This document shows, piece by piece, positions 55,187 through 64,000 of a stretch of 64,000 bases of DNA. Where the stretch lies: positions 43,085,828-43,149,827 of the forward strand of contig CM019823.1 in NCBI GenBank assembly GCA_009763385.1. Reading direction: 5' to 3'. The notes beneath the pieces were generated by a model. That model was not told the origin of the DNA, did not search any database, and saw only the letters and a list, made by a program, of their open reading frames with translations. The position numbers and the translations under genes are program-made. Position 1 is the stretch's first letter, and every line of letters begins with the position of its first letter. This stretch comes from Coix lacryma-jobi var. lacryma-jobi. Lineage: Eukaryota; Streptophyta; Magnoliopsida; Poales; Poaceae.

Positions 55187-55198
55187 TGGTATCGGAGC
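55187..55198 (+). other. Primer-binding site of the gypsy element
   Basis: TGGTATCGGAGC lies 3 nt inside the 5' LTR and matches the common plant site complementary to initiator Met-tRNA, with G in place of the usual A at position 8. Confidence 0.85.
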
Positions 55199-55511
55199 AT
55201 CTCACTTTAACGTTGCAGGTTTTTGCGAAAACTTCAAAAGGTTTTTGAGTCCAACAAATTAAACTTGACTATTTGGGGTCCAAACTGCTTTTCTCATCTG
55301 GTCTCTAATGGCAACACTAGTTAGCGAGGCAAAAGTTTTAAGCCCTATATGTCTTATGTATTTATTGCATTGCCTTGTTCTGTCGGAACGATTCATGCAT
55401 CATGACATATTCACCTAAGCTAGATAATAGTTTTTCTCTAAGTTCGTTGGGGTAGTATGCCTATACCTTTTCTTGCTAGCCTTTTTCTCATCCATCTTAT
55501 CTTATCCAGAC

Positions 55512-55673
55512 ATGGCTCGTATCAAGCTGACTGCTCGCAAGTCGACTGGACCGCATGGTGTGCCACGCCACCAGCTGGCACCTCGCGCTGGGGAGGAGAT
55601 GGCGAATCTTCCAACGGTCGTCGCTTTCCCCGCCGCCACCCGCAAGCATGTGAAGGAGAAATCAAGAACCTGA
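55512..55673 (+). CDS. Gag-region ORF with a histone H3-tail-like N-terminus (truncated frame)
   Basis: 53 codons starting MARIKLTARKSTG, then VPRHQLAPRAGE. Against the universally conserved H3 N-terminus (MARTKQTARKSTG ... PRKQLATKA) about 16 of the first 25 positions agree, including ARKS around Lys9 and PR.QLA, with a one-residue length change. Codons also look H3-like (GCTCGCAAGTCGACTGG). The frame stops after KEKSRT at 55,671. An overlapping frame continues with IKNLKAELENLEHDFYHSLT, a gag-like coiled coil, so a frameshift near 55,660 probably separates parts of one protein. It sits 330 bp behind the primer-binding site, the usual place of gag. Confidence 0.6.
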   Translation: MARIKLTARKSTGPHGVPRHQLAPRAGEEMANLPTVVAFPAATRKHVKEKSRT

Positions 55674-56380
55674 AGGCTGAGCTGGAGAACTTGGAGCATG
55701 ACTTCTACCACTCACTCACGTCTGGAGTTCTATGAGGCACGAGCTTCCCTGGAGCAGGCCAACGAAACACGACCGCCGCCATCGAGCAGACGTAATGCTA
55801 CTTGGGTTTCGCGAGGACGTCACCAGAGCCGAGTCCACGGACTGCGGCAAGTACACAATTCAAGAACAGTTCAATGATATGCTTCATGAGGAGGTACACC
55901 CGCTGTACAACCAACTCCACCCCATGGTTCCCCCGGTTGTCGAGCGAGGACCCTGAGGACGAGTAGTGGAGAAACCGGACGTGGAACCAGACAGGACCCA
56001 GCGTGAACGAGAAGTTGAACCTGCCGAAGACATCCACGTTGAAAGACGGAGGACGAGGAGGGTTGAGCCTGAGCTAATCCCGCAGGAAGAATGTTGATTG
56101 GGAATGACGACGACATGATCATCATCGCATGAGGACTAGAACGTCGTTGATAGAGGACTGGAGATCCCGGTGTCTGTTGTACCACCTGCTTACCTAAACC
56201 CTTAGTCTAGGTTGGGAGCGCTAGTCGGTCTTTATTTAGTCGAGTCTGTATCTTTCTTTTCGTACCTTTTCCCCTTATCAGTCTGTGGTTATCTGTCAGT
56301 GATCTACCTTTGTATCAGTGAAGTTTATCAGCCAGTTGTTTTCAGAACTTAATCTATGGATGCTAAGTTCCAAGTTGCTT
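55674..56380 (+). pseudogene. Decayed gag remainder of the gypsy element
   Basis: Short frames such as TIQEQFNDMLHEEVHPLYNQ (about 55,850-55,910) may be gag-derived. No zinc knuckle or protease motif is found, and the sequence jumps into reverse transcriptase by about 56,420, so the 3' part of gag, the protease and the start of RT are deleted. Confidence 0.5.
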
Positions 56381-56389
56381 AACAGATGC

Positions 56390-58954
56390 CTGTGAACACT
56401 CGCACTGGAGCCAGAGTATTTTCCAAGTTTGACCTCAGATCTGGTTAACACCAAATAAAAATACGTCCCAAGGACATTCCTAAAACAGCTTTCACTGCCA
56501 GATACGGCCTGTATGAGTACTTGGTCATGTCCTTCGGCTTGACCAATGCCCCTGCCCACTTCATGTACCTCATGAACTCTGTTTTCATGCCGGAGCTTGA
56601 TAAATTTGTGGTCGTGTTCATTGACGAAATCCTTGTCTACTCAAGAACCTCTGAAGAACATGTCGAGCACCTTCGTATCGTTCTATCCCGCCTCAGAGAT
56701 CATCAGCTTTATGCCAAGTTCAGTAAATGTGAGTTCTGGCTAGATCAGATACAGTTCCTTGGTCATGTCCTATCCGCGGAAGGTGTGTCAGTCGATCCCG
56801 GAAAGGTGGCAGACATTCTGGATTGGAAGCCACCTACCACTGTTCACAAAGTCCGCAGCTTCATGGGAATGGCTGGATATTATCGCTGTTTCATCCTGGA
56901 TTTCTCCAGAATCGCCAAGCCTATCACCGAGTTATTAAAGAATTATGTGAAGTTTGTCTGGACACCAGCTTGTGAGCAAGCCTTTCAAGCATTGAAGAAA
57001 CTGTTAACCACGTCACCAGTGCTAGCTCAGCCGAACGTCGAAAAGCCCTTTGATGTCTACTGTGATGCATCCGGTACTGGTTTGGGCTGTGTTTTGATGC
57101 AAGAGGGTCGAGTGATCGCTTATGCCTCACGACAGCTTAAGCGACATGAAGAGAATTATCCAACCCATGATCTTGAGTTAGCAGCAGTGGTGCATGCCTT
57201 AAAAATCTGGCGTCATTATCTGTTGGGCAGTACCTGTAATGTGTACACAGATCACAAAAGCCTGAAGTATATCTTCACTCAGGAAGAACTGAATATGAGA
57301 CAGAGAAGATGGCTTGAATTGATTAAGGACTATGATATCGAAGTGCATTACCATCCGGGTAAGGCGAATGTGGTCGCGGCACTCAGTCGCAAGTCATATT
57401 GCAACTGTCTAGTGATGAAATCCTATGGTTCTTCCCTATGTTATGAATTGGAAAAGCTGGGTATTGAAATGGTTCCACAAGGAATTCTGAGTAATATCAG
57501 AATAGAAACCCCTATCAGAGAACGAGTCATCACTGCACAGAAGGATAACCCTGGAATCAAGCACATCGTCGAAAAAGTCCGAGCCGGAAAAGCTGATTGT
57601 TTCAGGATTGATAATGAAGGAGTGGTTTGGTTCAAGAATCGGCTGGTAGTTCCCAAAGTGCCTGAGTTGAGACAGTTAATCCTTGATGAAGCACACTTGA
57701 CTAGATTCTCCATCCACCCCGGCAGCAACAAGATGTACCAGGACTTGAGGCAGAGATTATGGTGGATAAAGATGAAGATTGAGGTCGCCCGGTATGTCGC
57801 TCAATGTGATACTTGCCAGAAAGTCAAAGTTGTGCACATGAAGCCTGGAGGAGAATTGCAACCTTTATCTGTACCTGTCTGAAATGGGATGATATCAGTA
57901 TGGATTTCATCAATGGGCTACCCAAAACACAAAAAGGTTATGATTCCATCTGGGTGGGTGATCGTGGATCGCCTCACTAAGCAAGCTCATTTCCTACCAG
58001 TCAAGACCAGCTACACCGTCCCCACTTACGCCACTTTGTACAAGAACAACATAGTGAAACTCCATGGCATACCCAAGACCATTATCTCTGATCGTGGTAC
58101 CCAGTTTGTCGCAAAGTTCTGGAAAGCATTTCATACCTCACTTGGAACCAAGCTTTTGCATAGCACGGCATATCATCCACAAACGGATGGACAAACTGAG
58201 CGAGTCAACCAAGTGTTAAAGGATATGTTGAGAGCCTGCGTGCTCACCTTTGCAGATACTTGGGATGACTGTTTGGCCTTGGCAGAATTCTCATATAATA
58301 ACAGTTACCAAGAGAGCATCAAGATGGCACCCTTTGAAGCACTGTACGGTCGCCGTTGTCGTACACCTCTCAATTGGTCTGAACTTGGAGAAAGGGAATT
58401 CTTTGGAGTTGACCTAGTAAAAGATATGGAAGAAAAAGTCAAGCAAATACAAGAGAATATGAAGATTGCGCAGTCTCGACAGACTAAAAGCTATGTGACA
58501 AAAGACGTCGACCTCTAAAGTTCCAAATCGGAGATTATGTGTATCTGAAGGTCTCACCCACCAAGGGAGTCACTCGTTTTGGAGTCAAGGGGAAGTTAGC
58601 ACCACGCTATATTGGTCCGTTTGAGATTCTAGAACGCTGTGTGGCAAGGTAGCTTACAAGCTAAGATTGCCCGATCATCTTTCCGCGGTCCATAATGTGT
58701 TTCACGTCTCCCAACTCAAGAAATGTCTCCAAGTGCCCGAACATGTGGTGGAAGTTGAAGGTGTTGAGCTAGAACCCGATCTGTCATACTCTGAGTATCC
58801 AGTTCGCGTGTTGGATTACAAGGATCGTGTTACCCGGAGAACTACCACAAGATGGTATAAGATCCAGTGGAACCGACACTCTGAAGAAGAAGCCACTTGG
58901 GAATCCGAAGACTTCTTGGCAAAGAACTACCCCGACTTTCTCGATACTCTGTAG
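56390..58954 (+). pseudogene. Gypsy pol: partial RT, RNase H, integrase and chromodomain
   Basis: RT resumes at GARVFSKFDLRSG, then a TAA replaces the Tyr of GYHQIKI (about 56,445), then FGLTNAPAHFMYLMN. The catalytic motif reads VVVFIDEILVYS: FIDE instead of the expected FIDD. RNase H has DVYCDASGTGLGCVL, HDLELAAVVHAL and YTDHKSLKYIF. The integrase zinc domain is HLTRFSIHPG ... CDTCQK (to 57,882). Frameshifts near 57,880 and 57,955 interrupt DFINGLPKTQKGYDSIWV. The core continues with VDRLTKQAHFLPV, ISDRGTQFVAKFW and HPQTDGQTERVNQVLKD. After further shifts (about 58,515 and 58,645) come GKLAPRYIGPFEIL and FHVSQLKKCL. The C-terminal chromodomain is YPVRVLDYKDRVTRR, TRWYKIQWNRHSEEEATWES and EDFLAKNYPDF. 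Such chromodomains steer integration to modified histones. Confidence 0.9.
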
Positions 58955-59008
58955 ATGTAAAGTTTTGCCTTTGTCTTTCTTAAGGCGCAGAATCTCGGGG
59001 CGAGATTC

Positions 59009-59023
59009 TTTTAGGGGGGAGGT
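59009..59023 (+). other. Polypurine tract of the gypsy element
   Basis: TTTTAGGGGGGAGGT directly precedes the 3' LTR, as expected for the plus-strand primer. Confidence 0.85.
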
Positions 59024-62000
59024 TGTAACACCTCTGGTGTTTAATATGTAATTAACCTGACATGTCATCATCTTTAGTCATTAATCATTCTTGCCATGCA
59101 CTTATGTTTTCCTATTACTTGTTTTGCTTTTACCTTTTCTGAAGTGATTTGTGTAGTGATTCCTTTTTCAAAACCCTAAAGGCCCAAACCTTCCTTAAGG
59201 GCAAAATGGTAATTTCACCTCTGTGTCTAGCTCTGTGTAAATCTTGTTCAGTTTTGTGCCTTGATGTTTTGTTGTGTTGATCAAGGATAAAAAACAAAAA
59301 TAGATTTAGAAGTTCTTTTGAAAAACCCTAATTTCCAAACTCTAGTTTTACCCCTCTTTTTATAATTCAAAAACTGTTCAAAATTTGAAGTTGGTCCTTT
59401 GGCAAAGTTGTAGATCTTGTCAAGAGGAACAACTTTGGTATTTACAGATTTTCAAGTTTCACTATAAAATCAAAAGTAATTTTGAATTTATTCAAATCCC
59501 AAAAGTGTCCCCTTTTCAAATTTCAAATGTGATTCAAAAACTATTTGGATTTTGAAAATTTTCTTATTGACAAAGTTGTAGATCTCTTTTTCTACACAAC
59601 TTTGGTGTTTTGAGTTTTTGTTGCTCAGTTCAATTTTTGGGAGTAGTTTGCAAAATACAGAAATCAATTCTAAGTCAAACCCTAGACCTAGCCCTGTTCA
59701 TCTTCAACCTAGAGCTAGGGGGGAGGGCCCCGGCCATAGCCGAGCCGCCGGCGCTGCGCGTGCCGCGCGTCTGGCCGCTCCCCGCCTGCCTCCAACCTGC
59801 CGCCACTGACCCCGTGATCATGCCGCTCCCGCATGCGCAAAGCGCTGACCCTCGCCCGTCCCCCACTGCTCCCAGCACGTCGCCGCCGCGTGGCCGTCGC
59901 CGGCGAGCGCACGCCCGGCCCCTGAGCAGACTTCCGTCCTTTCTTCATCATGGATTCGCAAGCACGCGACGCGGCCGATCTTATCCACCCTCGCGCACCT
60001 CTTATCCGCCCCTGAGCACGGCTATAAAAGCCACCCGCCGGCCGCCGTTCTTCCGCCACCTGCGAGCTCTCTGAACCCGAGCCACCAAGCCTCCCCAGAG
60101 TCCGCCGAAGCCGTCGTTGCCTTCGTCTTGAGCTCTCCACCTTCCCAAACCACCAATTTCACCCCTCCGCCCCTCCTTTAGCCGGCGCAAGCGATTCTTC
60201 TCCGACTCCGGCGAACAGTCTTGCCGCGGTAAGCAGCAAAAATTCGTCGCCGTGGGTTTTCTTCTCATCCATCCGACCCCCGCCCTCTCTTTCTCATCTT
60301 GGTGCGCTCCTAACCGCTCCTCGGCGATCTCTTTTGGTGGACAGACCAGCCGGCACACGCTCGCCGCCGGGAGAGCTCCGCCGAAGCACCGCCAACGTCG
60401 AGCTCACTCCTTCGACCCTTGTTCCGCCCCGCCGAGCCCTGCCTCCGACCCGTGGTAAGCACTCAAAGCCCACCGGTCTCTGCTTTCACGGCGCAAAGCT
60501 CGAGCCAGGCCTCGAGCGGATACGCGTTCACCGTTAGCTCGAGCCAGGCCTCGAGCACACGTTTCCCGTCTCGCTCGAGCCAGGCCTCGAGCGGACACAC
60601 TCACCACTTCGCTCGAGCCAGGCCTCGAGCGAACACACACCCTCACCGTCTCGCTCGAGCCAGGCCTCGAGCGGACTCACACCCACACCGCTTCGCTCGA
60701 GCCAGGCCTCGAGCAAGTACTCACACACTGTCTAGCTCGAGCCAGGTCTCGAGTAGACACACACCCTCACCACTTCGCCGAGCCTAGCCTCGAGCAAGCG
60801 TGCACCCTCCGCTTCGCCCGAGCCAAGCCTCGAACTAACCCGCGTTTCCGTCTCGTCCGAGCCTCCCAGCCAGGCCTCGGACGGACGATTGTTTCCGTCT
60901 CGCCCGAGCCTCCCAGCCAGGCCTCGGACGAAGCGATCCTTTCCGTTTCGCCCGAGCCCTGCGGTCCGCCGCGCGATTCGCCCGAGCCCTGCGGGGAAGG
61001 AGCAGAGTGCTCTTTTTCCTTTTTGGAAAAATGTGAATAGTGTTCTGTTTTCTCTTTTTTGTGAGAATTAATCTGTTGTTCCATAAATGAGAGAAAAATA
61101 TGGTATGCTCCTTGCACTGTGTAAAATTTTAGAAAAATAAGAAACTCTACCTTTCTGCAAAAATTAGAAAATGAAAAATCCTTCTTTTAATTAAGAATTG
61201 GATGGTTTTAGATTTTTAGAAAATCATGTGTAGCTCCAAAAATTATGAGGTAAATTTTTATGCGCTAGTTATGTCATGCTTAGTCCCTGGTAGAATTTTG
61301 AGGCCTTTTGGAGCAACTGCAAAAATGACCTTTTTAAATAATTAAGAAAAATAGAAAAGTGATTAGGGTTCATGTTGTATGCCCTGTGATGTGACTTTTG
61401 GGATTGTTTGCTGATCATAGACCCCTACCCATCTGGTCTATGATGATTGTGATGTCATACAATGATTGTACTTAGATTGGAAAGAAGATGCTTAATAGTT
61501 TGTCTAATATTGCTTAAAGGAAGAATAAGTAACTTTATGTCCATTCTAGAAATTGCTTACACAATGGAAAGTTGTACTCTAGAAACAGTAGATTTGTCCT
61601 GTGCTGTATTGTTCTTGTCAGCATCCTCATTAGCATACATCATTGCATCCGTATAGTGACCGAAGGAGAAGGCATCAAAGTCGAGGCAGCCGCTGACGAA
61701 CCTACCCCCGAGGCGACCCCGAGCTCCAACACCTGCACTGCCGACCCCGAGCCTGTTCTCTTTGCTCTTCAAGGCAAGCCCCGGTGCATCTTAACTCTTC
61801 CTTGTTTTCACAAAAGTTTACTTAAATGCTTTTGAGTTAAAACTACTGTATTAGGTTATAGGAGTGGTGTGATGACCTATTACCTGCATTGTTTACCTCC
61901 ACCAAAGATCCACCTGCCCTGTTTAAAAACAATTTGCAAAATGCTTAGTGATGCTGTACAATAGATTTGCAATAAAAATGCCAATTTCAAAAGTGTGATC

Positions 62001-63240
62001 ACTTAAAGAATTTTTATGGGAATTTGGCTTTACTCCCTGCCTGTTGGCTAAGTATCTGATCCGTACCTAGTCAACAGTGAGGAGAGGTTGTCCGAGCGTA
62101 AGGTGCCGTCATGTTGTAGTCCGGGACTCAACAGTTGACACCGACCGGGACAGGGTTGAAAAACCGACAGAACCTGTACTCTTGCGTTAGAGTCCCGAGG
62201 TGCTTGTCGCTGGCAGAAAAATTTAGGGACCATCCGTATGGGGGCCTGCTGGCCAAGACTTGCAACTATTCACATACTTCGGAAAGCTCTGGCTCCGAGG
62301 AATCCTTAATTGGGACCGACAACCGCGCACTGGGAGTGGCGAGATGGCGGAAGTAGCTTGTACCCACGTAGTCGTCGTACCTGGATATGAGTGTGTACTG
62401 TACTTCCGGGTGGCGTAGGACCGGTCCAATCTTGGAGGAATCGTGGTAGACGAGTTGGCATATGCAAGCTTGGGTGCTACATATGCAGTGTGGATAGAGA
62501 TCCTCAGCTGAGTATTATTTACCCGGATTAACGTTGCTCCTCGGTTATGGAGACTTGGTCACTGACTGTCAACGGAGAGTGGTTCTCAACTAGGTATGTT
62601 TGGAAGGTAAAATGAATCATGAACAATGAAGAATTGAGAAATACTTGAATCTTTCCAAAAATAGAACAAGGTTTACAAAATGCTTTTCCGCAAAATACTT
62701 GATCTTGCTTAAGCCTACCTTGACTACCCTAAGCCTCTCATCCCTGAGTCTTCTCCCTTTCCTTTAGTCGGGTAAGTCTTGTTGAGTACCCCAGTACTCA
62801 GGGTTTGTTACCCATGTTGCAGGTATGACTGAGTCCCCGATGTGTCTTGCGCCCTGCTGCATGACCATCGTCCAGGAAGAGGCCGATGAGCCGAAGAATA
62901 GTTGTGCACCCTCGGGCTGGGTGATTACAAGTATCTTATTTTGTTGTACTCCGCTACGATGCCTATTTTCAATTATCCGAACATGGTTTGTAATAACTGC
63001 ACCTCTCATCTTATTTGGAACCTCGGTTTGTAAAACTAATGTTATTTAAGTCTTCCGCTCTGTATTCCGATGTTATTTGTAAAAGTATCCAGTGTTTTAA
63101 CCGAATTGTGAGATGATCCTGCGGACAATGGGCACTGATGCAGCCCAGTGACGAACAGTCTTAATCGCGTGGAACATAGGTTCGGCTGTCAGAGGCTGAC
63201 AGTGACCTGTGGGCCATGAAATTAGGACCGTTCCGCCACA
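59024..63240 (+). repeat. Gypsy 3' LTR (4,217 bp)
   Basis: Co-linear with the 5' LTR throughout, including TATAAAAG (60,023-60,030), the hairpin array (60,498-60,960) and the 87-codon frame (61,572-61,835). Followed directly by the GTTTG target duplication. Confidence 0.95.
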
Positions 63241-63840
63241 GTTTGTAACCACCTTCTTGCAGCCAAGAAATCACCCCTCACCTCAAGAGTTCACTCTCTT
63301 GACTTGAGAACGAGGAAAGGGCAAACCTAAGTGGTGAGCTTGAGCCTTTGTGGCATACCTCAACAACGTGGACTTAGGCAAGCCTTTGTGGCGAGCTGAA
63401 CCACGGGATAAATCCTTGTGTCACCTTGTGCTTTGGTTTACATTCCATTCTTGAAGTGATTTCTAGGGTTAGGGTTTGATCTAGTGCTTTATACTTGTGC
63501 TTTCGATTTCTGGCATATCTGTGAACTGTCTAACCCTGCAGGAAGCTTATCCTCTGCCTGTGCAACATTTCTTCTCATACCCACGAAACTCAGTTTCACT
63601 TTTTCCCAGATCGGCAGTGCTGATTTCAGGATCGGCAGTGTTGATCTCTGGATCGGCAGTGCTGATCTGTCTACTGATTAAATTGAGTTTTGAGTTTTGA
63701 CAGGCCTATTCACCCCCCCTCTAGGCCTCCTTGGCGACATCAAGGTCCTTTCAGATCTGATCTCTCTGCTCTTGTCCTCTTCCTCTGTTCTTTTCTTGCA
63801 GGTTGGTGCCTGACGCCTTGTCTTCCTCCTCTGGAGTAGA

Positions 63841-64000
63841 CATGGCCAGGCCGCCAAAGCGCCCGTTGAGGGGAGGTGCTGGAGATGGAGGTTGGGGTCG
63901 GCCTCGGCCGTCCCCGTACGGTGCTGGTGCTGGAACCGCAACGCGAGGGTCGGAGGCGCAGCCATCTCCGCCCCTCTGCGACGGCGAGGACCTCACCCGT
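63841..64000 (+). CDS. N-terminus of an unidentified GC-rich protein, runs off the window
   Basis: The frame opens at ATG 63,841 (MARPPKRPLRGGAGDGGWGR) and is open to the window end, 53 codons so far. It is low-complexity, basic and Gly/Pro-rich. A TTCTTGCAG splice acceptor lies 40 nt upstream (63,801), so the start probably lies in the second exon. With the GGCCCGG-rich DNA at 46.5 kb it could be a transposase (for example hAT) or a host gene; no domain is in view. Confidence 0.45.

Larger units (their letters stand above)
50960..63240 (+). mobile_element. Ty3/gypsy chromovirus with 4.2-kb LTRs, internally deleted
   Basis: LTRs 50,960-55,183 and 59,024-63,240 both start TGTAACACCTCTGG and end GTTCCGCCACA. 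The target duplication GTTTG lies at 50,955-50,959 and 63,241-63,245. The interior is only 3.8 kb: primer-binding site, gag remnant, then a jump into mid reverse transcriptase, RNase H, integrase and a chromodomain. The chromodomain and long LTRs point to the Tekay/Del-type chromoviruses. It cannot be autonomous. Confidence 0.95.
49276..63753 (+). mobile_element. Solo LTR B, split by a gypsy element
   Basis: Starts TGTAAGTGCATCTAGCCC and ends CAAGGTCCTTTCA, flanked by GATCT (49,271-49,275 and 63,754-63,758). Without the nested gypsy element it is about 2.2 kb (49,276-50,959 plus 63,246-63,753). It has a TATA-like CTATATATATACC near 50,610 and three 22-bp GGATCGGCAGTG repeats near 63,610-63,670. 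No polyprotein is seen, hence a solo LTR. Confidence 0.85.

Overview
This is a plant nuclear window, almost certainly from a grass and probably a panicoid such as sorghum, Miscanthus or sugarcane. That placement is inferred from GC-rich grass-type first exons, Stowaway and Tourist MITEs, CACTA elements with TGCCGAG or TTTAGYCCCGG subterminal repeats, and a chromodomain Ty3/gypsy element with 4.2-kb LTRs. There are no bacterial features.

Layout. 1-2.4 kb: a foldback element with a Stowaway MITE at its apex, then a short CACTA-like element. 2,370-11,720: a nearly complete CACTA transposon (TSD AAT) with a TNPD-type transposase, a second multi-exon transposase-24-type gene and a 1.2-kb hairpin. 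13,088-19,179: a second, decayed CACTA in the opposite orientation that carries a Ulp1-like (C48) peptidase gene. 19.2-24 kb: noncoding, with a Stowaway split by a solo-LTR-like insertion and a LINE tail.

24.3-45.3 kb is the genic island. It holds an OVATE family protein gene (+), a complete seven-exon ANGUSTIFOLIA/CtBP-like gene (+), a PAM68-family thylakoid protein gene (-) tail-to-tail with it, and a seven-exon receptor-like kinase gene (-) with a one-base frameshift in the ATP-binding loop. Between PAM68 and the kinase, an 8.2-kb Ty1/copia element (TSD AAGGC) sits about 258 bp upstream of the PAM68 start codon. It has three LTR copies, a GC-rich exon-like segment antisense to the element, and three tandem stem-junction repeats whose stems have changed in a compensating way.

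45.6-64 kb is a nested stack: a dead LINE fragment, a GC-rich leader, solo LTR A (TSD CCCGC), and solo LTR B (TSD GATCT), which is itself interrupted by a 12.3-kb chromodomain gypsy element (TSD GTTTG). A GC-rich ORF starts at 63,841 and runs off the window.

The best leads for something undescribed are (i) a histone H3-tail-like N-terminus at the start of the gag region of the chromodomain gypsy element, (ii) the three covarying stem-junction repeats in the copia leader, (iii) the three-LTR copia with the antisense exon, and (iv) a covarying hairpin array in the gypsy LTR. All calls come from reading the sequence; no database search was run.
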